Origin: Euryarchaeota archaeon UBA552
GTDB lineage: Archaea > Thermoplasmatota > Poseidoniia > Poseidoniales > Thalassarchaeaceae
Direction: 5' to 3'
Length of the DNA stretch: 50,338 bases
NCBI GenBank assembly: GCA_002499585.1
Contig: DAMH01000008.1
Span: 20,329-70,666, forward strand
Positions 34,530 to 43,081 of this stretch are shown piece by piece (positions within the stretch are counted from its first letter, which is position 1; each line of letters begins with the position of its first letter). Both the position numbers and the translations under genes were made by a program. The notes beneath the pieces are model-generated. The model ran no database searches and had not been told where the DNA came from. It worked only from the letters and a program-made list of their open reading frames with translations.

Positions 34530-36353
34530 TCACTCGTCAATCACTACCACTCTGGTGCCGGGGCCCATCTTGATTTGAGGCCTGCCTCCCCATTCTCCGA
34601 CCTCACCGTTCAGTACAGCTATTACATCACCCCGGGAGATAGACGGCGCTAATGTCGGTATGAATTGCCGAAAAGCGACAGCTGAGGCGCTACCGGATGA
34701 GTCAACCAATGTGATTGACCATCGGTTAACCCCATGGCCATCCGGAAAAGCGTCAATTGACCACACTCGGCCGGCAACCGATAGTCTGGTCTCAATTTCC
34801 ACAATTGCTGATTCCTCAGAGACATCGGCGATTTTTATGGATGATTGAGAGTCTAAATCGAGATTCAGTTGGCCTTTCCAGAGAGATGGCATTGCACTCT
34901 CCACCGCGATTCGTGTCCCCTCGGATATGGATCTAGTTACATTACTTGGCCCCCCGCTTCGGTGCGATCTTACCACTGCTCGGTCCCATCCGTCTACCAA
35001 TGTGAATCGGATGTCGATCGATCCGTCTTCGTTCAATTTCGGCGGAATTAACTTCGAAACTTGGCCGATAGCGCGGAACCTAGATTTGATCTCCCCAATC
35101 GGCGTGATTGGCCATTTGTGCCCAAATCGTTCGATTTTTTCAAATCTGACAGTTGTTGATTCGGCTCCTGACCCCTCGCATATTCCTGCGTAATCACACC
35201 TTTTACAGCGGGACTTAGGGTTTCTGGTTTGGCCATCGTCGACTGGCACACCACCGGGCAAAAATCTCCTTAGGGGGGATGGTTTGGGCGGGCATTCTTC
35301 GATTGAGGGCCTGTTCCTTCTAATCTTAGAGTATAGGTCATGTAAAACGACGTCCATTTTCTCCATGTCCTCAATACTCGGCAAATCCACTTTTTTTGGT
35401 TCAAAGGCGCCTAAGTACCATATTTCCAACTCCTTAACGAGGTCTTGGTTCCTATGGGTTTTGTACCAAAGCCAAGCGTACATCTTCAGCTGATCGACAT
35501 AACCATGGGATCTGTCGCTGCTTCCGAGACTTGCCTTCAAATCTATAATTCGAATCCTGCCGCCCCATCTGTAAACCATGTCATACTCGCCTTGGAACCA
35601 TCCTTCGGGATGAGTGGCGGTCTGAGTAAAGGCTGCTGCATCCGGGTCGACGAACCACGGCCTTGTAATCTCCCATGCCTCAACAACATGAATCTCTTCA
35701 CCAGACGCCTGTGATGCAGGGTGAGGCAGTATCCAATTTCTCGGAAAGCCGTCGGGAGATGGCCACTCAGGCCTAGAACGGCCCTTCCTCCATTCTTCCA
35801 ACTCCGGAGGTGTTGACTCCATGCATTCTGCCACCTCCCTCAGATGGAAATCAATTCCTTGCAGAATCATTTCATAGCATTCCTCAGGATCTACATCTTC
35901 GATGGACCCCTTCCTGTTGGGATTTTTCAACCAATTAGAAACAGCTTCATCCCAGCATCCCGGAAAATGAATTCTTGCTCTGGAATGCGCCCACTCCCTC
36001 AATGAATCAATACTTACTGGCCATGATGATTTTTCCAGTGTTTGAAGGCCTGGGGCGGGCCAATCTGCTTCCACATCCCATCTAGGGGCCCCGTTCTGGT
36101 CCAACGGACTTTTCATCTGGTCGTCTGCATCTCGTTCAACCAAAACAGGAGAATCCCTGAGAATCCTGCAAATACAGGATTCAGCTGCATTTCCCCGTAT
36201 TATCTGAGGTGGCAGAGGGGACTTCATACGCCTTTCCCATCCGTAGAACCAATATCTAGGGCATGAATTGTGAGCGATTACCTGAGAGGCTGACAAACGT
36301 CGGTATGGATCAACATTCGAGTCAATTCCCGATCCGGATTTTTGAACGGGCAT
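34530..36353 (-). CDS. Cas4/AddB/RecB-like Fe-S PD-(D/E)XK nuclease with C-terminal OB fold
   Basis: The 607-aa protein combines a RecB-type nuclease with a putative 4Fe-4S cluster. Nuclease residues are E256 and D258 (GEYDMVYRW), then D271 and K273 (IIDLKAS), followed by the QxxxY-like helix DQLKMYAWLWY. The cluster cysteines are split as in Cas4/Dna2/AddB: C31 (SCPRYW) plus C383-x2-C386-x5-C392. After about residue 400 come beta-rich segments ending in a probable OB fold (about 520-607; VAGRVWSIDAFP, RGDVIAVLNGEV). No helicase motifs and no cas genes are nearby, so a repair or recombination role is more likely than CRISPR adaptation. Confidence 0.8.
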   Translation of the reverse strand: MPVQKSGSGIDSNVDPYRRLSASQVIAHNSCPRYWFYGWERRMKSPLPPQIIRGNAAESCICRILRDSPVLVERDADDQMKSPLDQNGAPRWDVEADWPAPGLQTLEKSSWPVSIDSLREWAHSRARIHFPGCWDEAVSNWLKNPNRKGSIEDVDPEECYEMILQGIDFHLREVAECMESTPPELEEWRKGRSRPEWPSPDGFPRNWILPHPASQASGEEIHVVEAWEITRPWFVDPDAAAFTQTATHPEGWFQGEYDMVYRWGGRIRIIDLKASLGSSDRSHGYVDQLKMYAWLWYKTHRNQDLVKELEIWYLGAFEPKKVDLPSIEDMEKMDVVLHDLYSKIRRNRPSIEECPPKPSPLRRFLPGGVPVDDGQTRNPKSRCKRCDYAGICEGSGAESTTVRFEKIERFGHKWPITPIGEIKSRFRAIGQVSKLIPPKLNEDGSIDIRFTLVDGWDRAVVRSHRSGGPSNVTRSISEGTRIAVESAMPSLWKGQLNLDLDSQSSIKIADVSEESAIVEIETRLSVAGRVWSIDAFPDGHGVNRWSITLVDSSGSASAVAFRQFIPTLAPSISRGDVIAVLNGEVGEWGGRPQIKMGPGTRVVVIDE

Positions 36354-36380
36354 AAGCGGGCCTCGCTTGGGATAATGATG

Positions 36381-37532
36381 CTAGGTTTGTAATCTCTTTT
36401 CGTTGAGGTAAACGATGGTCATCTCAAGCCTCTCGTAAGTGGGGTGGACTTCAACGAAAGCAACAGGTGCATCGACCGACCCAGATATATCCTCCGCGGT
36501 AGAGAGTGGCAGCTCAATCCTCTTTCTGATTTTATCGTAATACAGAAACCTCTCAGGAAGGCCAGTTTCTTCACTAATCTCTCTCAAGTAATCCTCAGAA
36601 ACTTCAGGTTCGCATTCGACTATCCCAAAAATTAGTGTCCCGTCCTCCGTAAGAACCTCATGGGGGGCAATTGTAGCCTCGCCCCGTCGGAGGAATCTGC
36701 TTCTTAGTTGCCCAGCGTCTTTGTACACCGCGGTGCAGAATTTGAGATGGAATCCGTATGGCGCCCTTATCTGACCGTCATGCGGGTCGGGTATTCCGAG
36801 TGACGCGGCCATTACACGATCTCGTAACTTAACGGCCAGATCTGAGGATCCAGCAGCGCCTGCAGTGATTTCATCTGATAGGTTGAATCCTCGGGTTTCC
36901 ATGTTTCCATGATTGCCAACCGTTATTTCCAATTCGTTGAGGTTCAGAAATTGCACGCTGAGGCCCCTTAATTTCTCCAGCAGGTCGAAAAGATAAGCCT
37001 CCTTGTCAGGTTCACATGGAATTTCAATTCCAGCTTCAATGCCTACTTTGTTGCAGGCTGCCAGAACGTTTGCATACCTACTAGCATCCAGATCTAGAAG
37101 GTGGAACCTTATCTCGTCCAGACCCGCATCTGCGAAGCAGCGGGCATATTCCTCTCTGAATGGGATACTTGTGTACATGTGGATGTGAAAATCAGGCCCG
37201 AATGCACTTCTTAGCCTTTTAATCCCCTCAATCGTGTGTTCTCGATCCATCAGAGGGTCTCCCCCTGTAATCCCTGCGCCGGTCGCATTCATTGCACGAG
37301 CCTCTTCGATCACTTCATCGAATGTGGTGCAGGGCCTCTCATTTGCGAACATTAATTCTGCCTCTCTTCGATTTTCCGACAAGGGGCAATAATCGCATTT
37401 CCAATGGCATTTTCCAGTGATGAACAAGACTAATTTCGAACCCATTTGACATTGAATGCAACCTTCGGCTTCATCTGATACTGGTGCATCGAAAATTTTT
37501 GTTGCCGCTGAGGGTCTGAAGCTGACCGTCAT
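36381..37532 (-). CDS. Radical SAM protein, COG2108-like
   Basis: The 383-aa protein has the radical SAM cluster motif CHWKCDYC (C42, C46, C49) and the GITGGDPL SAM-binding strand. A preceding CIQC pair (C25, C28) could bind metal. The architecture, with a C-terminal beta-rich extension (about 300-383), matches an uncharacterised archaeal pyruvate-formate-lyase-activase-like group (COG2108). The reaction is unknown. Its start overlaps the end of the pdxT gene by 4 nt, so the two are co-translated. Confidence 0.82.
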   Translation of the reverse strand: MTVSFRPSAATKIFDAPVSDEAEGCIQCQMGSKLVLFITGKCHWKCDYCPLSENRREAELMFANERPCTTFDEVIEEARAMNATGAGITGGDPLMDREHTIEGIKRLRSAFGPDFHIHMYTSIPFREEYARCFADAGLDEIRFHLLDLDASRYANVLAACNKVGIEAGIEIPCEPDKEAYLFDLLEKLRGLSVQFLNLNELEITVGNHGNMETRGFNLSDEITAGAAGSSDLAVKLRDRVMAASLGIPDPHDGQIRAPYGFHLKFCTAVYKDAGQLRSRFLRRGEATIAPHEVLTEDGTLIFGIVECEPEVSEDYLREISEETGLPERFLYYDKIRKRIELPLSTAEDISGSVDAPVAFVEVHPTYERLEMTIVYLNEKRLQT

Positions 37533-38140
37533 ATCTGATCCCCGCCTGTATTGCTGATTGCTGAACTAAGTAGCATTTCGTGAAAAATACTTGTTTCAGA
37601 TAATTCCGGGTGAAATGTCAGTGCTATCAGATTTTTTTCCCTTATTCCAACAGGTTCCCCTTTTAGGAACGCTATACCTGAATTTTCGGATACTGCAGTA
37701 AACCTAGGCGCCCTGATGAATGCGCAGTTAGCTGATTCATTGCTACCTGCTACTTGTACCTCACCAAAAAAAGAATCCACTTGCCTTCCGAACGCGTTCC
37801 TCTCAACCTTTGCTTGCAAAAGGGGTTCTCCTCCGTCCTGCGGATCAGCCAGCAAAATTGCGCCAGCGCAGGTAGCCAATACTGGAAAAAAAGGTTTTTT
37901 TCGTATAATTTTGTATATTTCCGGCAATATCTTGGTTCCTTCATGACCGCCTACCTTTCGCATTGTTGTTGACTCGCCTCCTGGGATCACTACAGCGGCC
38001 AAATCAGAATCATTCAAGTCTCCAACGGTACGGAGCTCTTTGATAACGACGTTGATTTTCAGTAATTTGGATGCTTGATACAGGGCTTGTGCATGGGCCT
38101 CTCGTGAGCCCTGCAACATGACTATCCCTATGTTGGGCAT
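37529..38140 (-). CDS. pdxT: Pyridoxal 5'-phosphate synthase glutaminase subunit PdxT
   Basis: PdxT releases ammonia from glutamine and channels it to PdxS for PLP synthesis. From ATG 38140 the 203-aa protein begins MPNIGIVMLQGSREAH. Further signatures are IPGGESTTM (54-61), the nucleophile C91 in ATCAGAILL, RNAFGRQVDSF, and the catalytic pair H177/E179 in HPEL. The synthase subunit PdxS is not in the window. The PLP-dependent SerC is divergently encoded next door. Confidence 0.92.
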   Translation of the reverse strand: MPNIGIVMLQGSREAHAQALYQASKLLKINVVIKELRTVGDLNDSDLAAVVIPGGESTTMRKVGGHEGTKILPEIYKIIRKKPFFPVLATCAGAILLADPQDGGEPLLQAKVERNAFGRQVDSFFGEVQVAGSNESANCAFIRAPRFTAVSENSGIAFLKGEPVGIREKNLIALTFHPELSETSIFHEMLLSSAISNTGGDQI

Positions 38141-38228
38141 GTGAGGTGGGAATGGGAAGAGAACATGAACCTCACCGCGACTCACCTGGTTCCGATGCTC
38201 TCAAAGACAGGTCTTCACAGCGTGAGTC

Positions 38229-39311
38229 ATGGTCCGGGTTCACAACTTCGGGGCGGGTCCGGCAGTTTTGCCCCTGGAAGTGGTTGAGAGCTGCAAACAA
38301 AACTTAGCAGAGTTGGGAACTACTGGTCTCGGGCTGATGGAGACCTCCCATAGAAGCAAGACTTTTCAGTCGATAATAGACGAGGCTATCCTTGAGCTGC
38401 GAGAGTTACTCAAGATTCCAGAGGATTACACGGTCCTGCTGCTTCAAGGCGGGGCTTCACTCCAGTTTCATATGGCTCCCCTCAACCTGCTATCTGAGGG
38501 AGAGTTTGCAGATGTCCTGGTAACGGGAAAATGGTCCCAAAATACACTAATAGAAATGCGAAAAATAAGAAACGGAGCTCCAGTTTGGGATGGATCCGAA
38601 GGTGATTTCAGAAGGATTCCGATCTCAAGCGAATACTCCGTCAGTCAGGATTCCAAGTATCTTCATTACACCTCCAACAATACAATCTACGGCACTCAGT
38701 TCAAGGAACGCCCCGATAGCCGAAGCAAGCCGCTGGTGGTGGATGCTAGCTCAGACATCTGCGGAGTCCCCATTGATGTCAGCTCTCACGACTTGATCTA
38801 TGCAGGGGCTCAAAAGAACCTCGGGCCGAGTGGAGTCACAGTATGCATTCTATCCCCCTGGGCTATTGAAAAGGCAAATTCCAATCTCCCGTCGATGTTG
38901 TCTTACAGAACTCAGAAGGCTAAGGGAAGCATGTTCAACACCCCAAATACTTACGGAATTTTCGTACTCAGAGAGGTGCTGAGGTGGATTGGTCGTAATG
39001 GAGGGGTTGAGGCTGCTTACGAGAGGAACAAGCGCAAGGCTGAGATGATTTACGAGGCGATCGACTCAACCGCATTCTGGTCCCCCTACGCAGAGAAGGA
39101 GTCTAGATCAATCATGAACGCTACATTCAGAATCAGCGATGAGTCGCTAATGGAGCCTTTCATTGCCGAGGCAGAAGAGCTGGGTTTCAAAGGATTGAGA
39201 GGGCATAGGATTGTAGGTGGAATCCGAGCAAGCATGTATAACGGACTTGAGTTGAGTAGTGTTGAGAGCCTCGTCCAATTTATGGGCGACTTCGAAAAGA
39301 GGCACTCCTGA
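38229..39311 (+). CDS. serC: Phosphoserine aminotransferase SerC
   Basis: SerC converts 3-phosphohydroxypyruvate to phosphoserine with PLP. The 360-aa protein has FGAGPAVLPLEVVE, GLGLMETSHRSKTF, LLLQGGASLQFHMAPLNLL and the PLP-binding K196 in YAGAQKNLGPSG. RGHRIVGGIRASMYNG is the C-terminal signature. It is divergent from pdxT, whose product helps make its cofactor, and is followed after 15 nt by the DeoC-like gene. Confidence 0.95.
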   Translation: MVRVHNFGAGPAVLPLEVVESCKQNLAELGTTGLGLMETSHRSKTFQSIIDEAILELRELLKIPEDYTVLLLQGGASLQFHMAPLNLLSEGEFADVLVTGKWSQNTLIEMRKIRNGAPVWDGSEGDFRRIPISSEYSVSQDSKYLHYTSNNTIYGTQFKERPDSRSKPLVVDASSDICGVPIDVSSHDLIYAGAQKNLGPSGVTVCILSPWAIEKANSNLPSMLSYRTQKAKGSMFNTPNTYGIFVLREVLRWIGRNGGVEAAYERNKRKAEMIYEAIDSTAFWSPYAEKESRSIMNATFRISDESLMEPFIAEAEELGFKGLRGHRIVGGIRASMYNGLELSSVESLVQFMGDFEKRHS

Positions 39312-39326
39312 GAACCCATTGATACG

Positions 39327-40034
39327 GTGAGGCCGACCCGAGATGTCGTGAGCCGTCCTGACCTGTTAGCCATTTTGGACCTTACACTTCTTGACAGGGG
39401 CGCTACGGAACATGATATTCGGCAGATTGTCAATCTCGCAGCCAAACACGGTGTTGCTGCCGCGTGCGTATTCTCCGAACATGTTGGCCTTGCAAGGGAG
39501 ATAGCCCGACCTGAGACCAGAATTGCGGCTGTGGTGGACCCTTTTCCAGAGGGCTCTGCAGATTTAGATCAATATCTTCATTCCATTGAGGATGCCATTG
39601 CTTGGGGGGCCGATGAGATCGATTTGGTGCTGGAGCCAGACATCGGAGTTGAGGCTTCGATGTTGGTCTTAAATGGAGTTCGCCTGGCGACCAAGGGACG
39701 AACTCTGAAGATAATCATCGAAACCTCGATTTTGGATGAGAGAGCATTACGTGGCGCGGCTAGGATGGCTTTAATGTCAGGGGCAAATTATGTCAAGACC
39801 TGCACTGGAAAGCGAGGTTTGTGCAGCGAGGATGCAGCAAGGTGGGTATCAGAAGAGATTCGGAGGCACCAGATCACGACTGGAGAGAAAGCTGGGCTGA
39901 AGCTTTCCGGTGGTATAAGGGACCTGCATGGTCTCAGCGTCCTGCTGGACGCGGTAAGGTCGGTGGATCCGAGCATCATCAGTTCAGGAAGGTTGAGGAT
40001 AGGGGCCTCGAGTTTGTTGGAGTCTCTGATATGA
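39327..40034 (+). CDS. deoC: Deoxyribose-phosphate aldolase (DeoC-like)
   Basis: DeoC interconverts deoxyribose 5-phosphate with glyceraldehyde 3-phosphate and acetaldehyde. The 235-aa protein shows LDLTLLDRGAT (the family LDxTLL), AWGADEIDLVLE, the Schiff-base K157 in YVKTCTGK, and the second Lys in GLKLSGGIRD. The His usually found in LDHTLL is Leu here, and VIN is replaced by VLE, so substrate preference may differ. The start is GTG. It is 15 nt after serC and probably co-transcribed. Confidence 0.85.
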   Translation: MRPTRDVVSRPDLLAILDLTLLDRGATEHDIRQIVNLAAKHGVAAACVFSEHVGLAREIARPETRIAAVVDPFPEGSADLDQYLHSIEDAIAWGADEIDLVLEPDIGVEASMLVLNGVRLATKGRTLKIIIETSILDERALRGAARMALMSGANYVKTCTGKRGLCSEDAARWVSEEIRRHQITTGEKAGLKLSGGIRDLHGLSVLLDAVRSVDPSIISSGRLRIGASSLLESLI

Positions 40035-40059
40035 TTGGACTTTGCCGTCCATTGGAACA

Positions 40060-41517
40060 CTAGGATGCAAAGACAGATTGTATGATGTCCGGACGTCTTA
40101 GATAAACTGTCAAGACGATCCCTGCGTAGATCATCATCCATGCGCCTACGAGCTTTATTGTGTTGGTGTGTCTGTTGATTCGTGTGGCGAATGCCCCTCT
40201 GCCATACCCAACCATTGACACTATGAATACCATCAACAGCAACAAACCCAAGGTCAATCCAATTAGGCCTGCCAAGACAGAGTTGAGCCCCATGCTTCCG
40301 AGGTAGACTACGAATGGGATCACTGCGATCGCGGTGCAGTCGATGCTGGCAGCAGCGTATCCCGCACCGTAGAGGAACATGTCCCTCATCGGCCTTGGTG
40401 CGTCGGACGCGCCCTTTACGCCCATCCTTCTGTCAAGCCCCCTTTGGAAGGCGTTGAACAACTTACTCGACCAACCGAGTAAATTTAGGATTCCTAGGAT
40501 CACGAGGCTCCCAGCTATGACTAGGGCTATCCACCTGATCAAGCCGCTCGCAGCGAATGCCGCGCCCATGGTTGCTGCAATAACACCCAGGCAGGCAAAG
40601 AAGATGACCATTCCCATCCCGGAGGCTAGGCCCAGTAGCGGGGGCAACGGTGGCCTAGCAGTAGATCCGTCGCTCCTGACTGAATCCTCCATCGAGGCTG
40701 CCATCGACATTTGAAATCCGATGAAGCTCGGAAGCACTGGGAAGGCACAAGGAGAAAAGAAAACGAGGATGGAGAGCATGGCTCCGAGTAGGAAGAGGGA
40801 TGGGAGTGAGGTGTTGACCTCGGGGACGCCGATGCCCCTCATTGCAACTATTTCCTCATCCGTACCAGTAAGGGCCGCCTCGACTGAGGAGTCGAATGAT
40901 GACCAGCCATCGAGAGGGGTCCCTGTGAACTCTCTTGCGATGATGTAACCCTCGTGATCGACCAGAAGCACGACCGGAATAGCTCCGGTTCCACCCGAAG
41001 TGAGGTACCTCACAGGATCCCCGACCGTCCCGTTTTCGAAGATTGCCGCTTCGGTGGATCCGAGTCCTGTAGGGTACTCTGGGACGGTGTAGTCATTATC
41101 GGATTGATTGAGGTACTCGATCGACTCATCGTACCATGACCCGTATGCGATAATTGCCAGTTCCCTGTCCTCGACCAGAGACTCCCAATACTCCATCCTT
41201 TCCTCAAGGTGATACTGGATGGCGTGGCAGTTCGCGCAGTCATGGGCCATCATGTCGATTATCATGATCCTGCCTGCAAGCAGGGATGTGTCGATGAAAC
41301 CGTTGTCATTCATGATTTCACCCTCTATCCCATCGCGCTCCAGTGACTCGAACACCAGCGTGGGAATCGGCCTGACCTCTCCTCCCGAACCGATTTGTTC
41401 ACCTGCCATGTCGAAGGCTGACAGGCCTATCAGAGATATGCCAGAGAAAAGTATCGCAGACAGGACGGCAGCAGACCACGTCGTGCCTTGCCTCAGAACC
41501 GACAGGTCGAGATTCAC
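40060..41517 (-). CDS. Thioredoxin-like/CcdA-DsbD fusion membrane protein
   Basis: The 485-aa protein joins two redox modules. An N-terminal membrane anchor (about 15-36) is followed by an extracytoplasmic TlpA-like thioredoxin domain (about 45-215) with the active site HDCANCHA (C94, C97) and the cis-Pro loop GAIPVVLLVD. A CcdA/DsbD-type six-helix domain (about 238-475) carries the paired cysteines C257 (FFSPCAFPVLPSF) and C394 (SIDCTAIAV). Reductant could pass from cytosolic thioredoxin through the membrane helices to the external domain, for cytochrome maturation or disulfide reduction. The target is unknown. Confidence 0.85.
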   Translation of the reverse strand: MNLDLSVLRQGTTWSAAVLSAILFSGISLIGLSAFDMAGEQIGSGGEVRPIPTLVFESLERDGIEGEIMNDNGFIDTSLLAGRIMIIDMMAHDCANCHAIQYHLEERMEYWESLVEDRELAIIAYGSWYDESIEYLNQSDNDYTVPEYPTGLGSTEAAIFENGTVGDPVRYLTSGGTGAIPVVLLVDHEGYIIAREFTGTPLDGWSSFDSSVEAALTGTDEEIVAMRGIGVPEVNTSLPSLFLLGAMLSILVFFSPCAFPVLPSFIGFQMSMAASMEDSVRSDGSTARPPLPPLLGLASGMGMVIFFACLGVIAATMGAAFAASGLIRWIALVIAGSLVILGILNLLGWSSKLFNAFQRGLDRRMGVKGASDAPRPMRDMFLYGAGYAAASIDCTAIAVIPFVVYLGSMGLNSVLAGLIGLTLGLLLLMVFIVSMVGYGRGAFATRINRHTNTIKLVGAWMMIYAGIVLTVYLRRPDIIQSVFAS

Positions 41518-41609
41518 GTGCTTTGGGCTATGAAATCCCTATTTCAGATGAGTGGGTTCCTGATGCAACGCATCAATCTAAATCCATTGGCTTTCCTTGA
41601 TACCCCATG

Positions 41610-41685
41610 GGGCTCGTGGTCTAGGGGTTATGACGTCGCCTTCACATGGCGAAGATCGCAGGTTCAATTCCTGCCGAGCCCACCA
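41610..41685 (+). tRNA. tRNA-Val (anticodon CAC)
   Basis: The acceptor stem is GGGCTCG/CGAGCCC and the anticodon stem TCGCC/GGCGA encloses TTCACAT (anticodon CAC). The T arm is GCAGG-TTCAATT-CCTGC, the discriminator is A, and CCA is encoded (41683-41685). D and T arms are identical to tRNA-Val(TAC) at 5043-5115. Confidence 0.95.
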
Positions 41686-41688
41686 TGG

Positions 41689-41710
41689 ATCGTTCCGTAT
41701 GTACGATTTT
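41689..41710 (+). terminator. Possible terminator after tRNA-Val(CAC)
   Basis: Four bases after the CCA end, ATCGT and ACGAT form a 5-bp inverted repeat with a 9-nt loop, followed immediately by TTTT. A second T-rich stretch lies near 41757-41790. Archaeal termination depends mainly on T-runs on the non-template strand, so either could end the tRNA transcript. Confidence 0.4.
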
Positions 41711-41911
41711 AGAGATGCTGCCTAGGATTTACTGTTTCCCGATCGAAATCCACTCATTTTTGCTAAAAGAGTGTTTTTCATTTTTCTCCCTCCGAACTGA
41801 CGTGACTGATGCCTAAGATATATCAGACCTGAATATATTCAACAGATGATTGGAACCTATCTATTCTCTATAGACAGGGGATCTATGATTCAGAGAAAAC
41901 CTCTGATTGAT
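41711..41911. other. AT-rich intergenic region without recognised gene
   Basis: About 200 bp lie between tRNA-Val and the convergent PhoU-like gene. T-runs on the plus strand, TATA-like words (AGATATATC, GAATATATTC) and a small hairpin CAGAGAAAACCTCTG at 41892-41906 are present. I find no ORF with coding character and no recognisable RNA fold. Confidence 0.5.
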
Positions 41912-42967
41912 CTAATAATCTTCCTCGATTGATTCACGATGAGTTTGTATATTGATCAACACCTCGGCCATGTCTAAGGTGTAAGCGAGAATTCTCCTCA
42001 TTGATTCGGACAATTTGTCAAAAAACAATGCATCGGTTGCAGTCATCTCAGAGGTCCAGAGGCCTTCTTCAAACTCATCTAATGACCTTACAGCTTTCTG
42101 GATCTCAAGTTTTGATTCTTGGATCTCCTTGATTTTTCTTCTCTTGAGATTGGCTATCAATGATTTAATTGATTTTTGCCAAGTGGGAATCACGCTTGCC
42201 GGAACCTTTCTTGGTGTTAGGATCTCAGGAATGTCTTGCTCCAAGCACAAGTTGCTTATGATGTAGCAGTGGTCACCGATTCTCTCAAAAATTCTCACAA
42301 TGTTGGAAAGCTCTGAAGCCTCCCACCTATTTATCCCAAAACTTGTTTCTATCGACGCTGACTCGAGAATTTGCCCGACCTGCCTTTCCAACAATAACCT
42401 AAGTGCATCGATCTCTTTCTCCCTCTCATCGCTATCACTGAGTAGTGATTTATCCCCTCCAGAAAGAACTTCTGATACGTCTCTGATCTGACTTGAAACT
42501 ATAAGGTACATTCGGTTTATACTAGAATGCAACGGCATTTCAGATGTGTTCAACAATGCGATCATTTCAACAATGTAATCAGTTTCATTCGATATTTCAA
42601 TGCCCCTCGTGGCTTGAATAAAACGTCTAATTATTCTCCTATCTGAACGTGTGATCGCTTTCCTGCTAGAGAGTCTAATGCGATCGGCGCCGCAGAGATA
42701 AGCCCCAATGAGATGGTCAAACAGGAACTCTGATCCGATCTCGTCCAACTCAATATCGGCCCTTCTCCTCTTTCGCACAGAGGTAGTCTCTGCGCTTAGC
42801 CTAAGGCTGCCAGAAGGGCGCCATTCAATCCTAACTTCATCCCTGGCATTAAGCCCATGTTGTGTCACCCATTTTTTCGGAAGGCTCACTATGTATGTGG
42901 AGCCCCCAGTGATTTGTATTCTACGGACTTCGGACTTGTCGCCTTCCTCTGGCCTCATCTTATCCAT
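41912..42967 (-). CDS. Phosphate regulator: AbrB/SpoVT-like domain + PhoU domain
   Basis: The 351-aa protein has an N-terminal swapped-hairpin AbrB-like DNA-binding domain (about 15-60; RRIQITGGSTYIVSLPKKWV then GLNARDEVRIEW). Two PhoU-like helical halves follow (about 115-345), with E-R-I-G-D-H-C motifs such as NIVRIFERIGDHCYI. This is the archaeal PhoU-type phosphate-uptake regulator. It is divergent from the PiT transporter across a short AT-rich intergenic region, so it very likely controls that promoter and possibly its own. Confidence 0.9.
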   Translation of the reverse strand: MDKMRPEEGDKSEVRRIQITGGSTYIVSLPKKWVTQHGLNARDEVRIEWRPSGSLRLSAETTSVRKRRRADIELDEIGSEFLFDHLIGAYLCGADRIRLSSRKAITRSDRRIIRRFIQATRGIEISNETDYIVEMIALLNTSEMPLHSSINRMYLIVSSQIRDVSEVLSGGDKSLLSDSDEREKEIDALRLLLERQVGQILESASIETSFGINRWEASELSNIVRIFERIGDHCYIISNLCLEQDIPEILTPRKVPASVIPTWQKSIKSLIANLKRRKIKEIQESKLEIQKAVRSLDEFEEGLWTSEMTATDALFFDKLSESMRRILAYTLDMAEVLINIQTHRESIEEDY

Positions 42968-43081
42968 TCCAAATAGAAGAAGTATATAACTGAAACAGGC
43001 TCTCTATGCATTGATTCTTTATTTGACTATATATATTATATATTATCAAGACTATATTTCATATCTATCTAGAACATATAG
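42968..43081. promoter_or_regulatory. Divergent promoter region between AbrB-PhoU regulator and PiT transporter
   Basis: This strongly AT-rich stretch of 114 bp holds TATA boxes for both directions. On the minus strand GTTATATACT (42981-42990) lies about 18-26 bp before the regulator's start codons. On the plus strand CTATATTTC (43052-43060) lies about 26 bp before the PiT ATG. The longer alternating run near 43029-43047 (ATATATATTATATATTAT) is another candidate TATA or operator. The spacings predict nearly leaderless mRNAs on both sides. Confidence 0.6.

Noticed and set aside
34530..36353. Cas4 and thus a CRISPR locus
   Set aside because: No repeat-spacer array and no other cas gene is present. 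The protein is much longer than Cas4 and ends in an OB fold.
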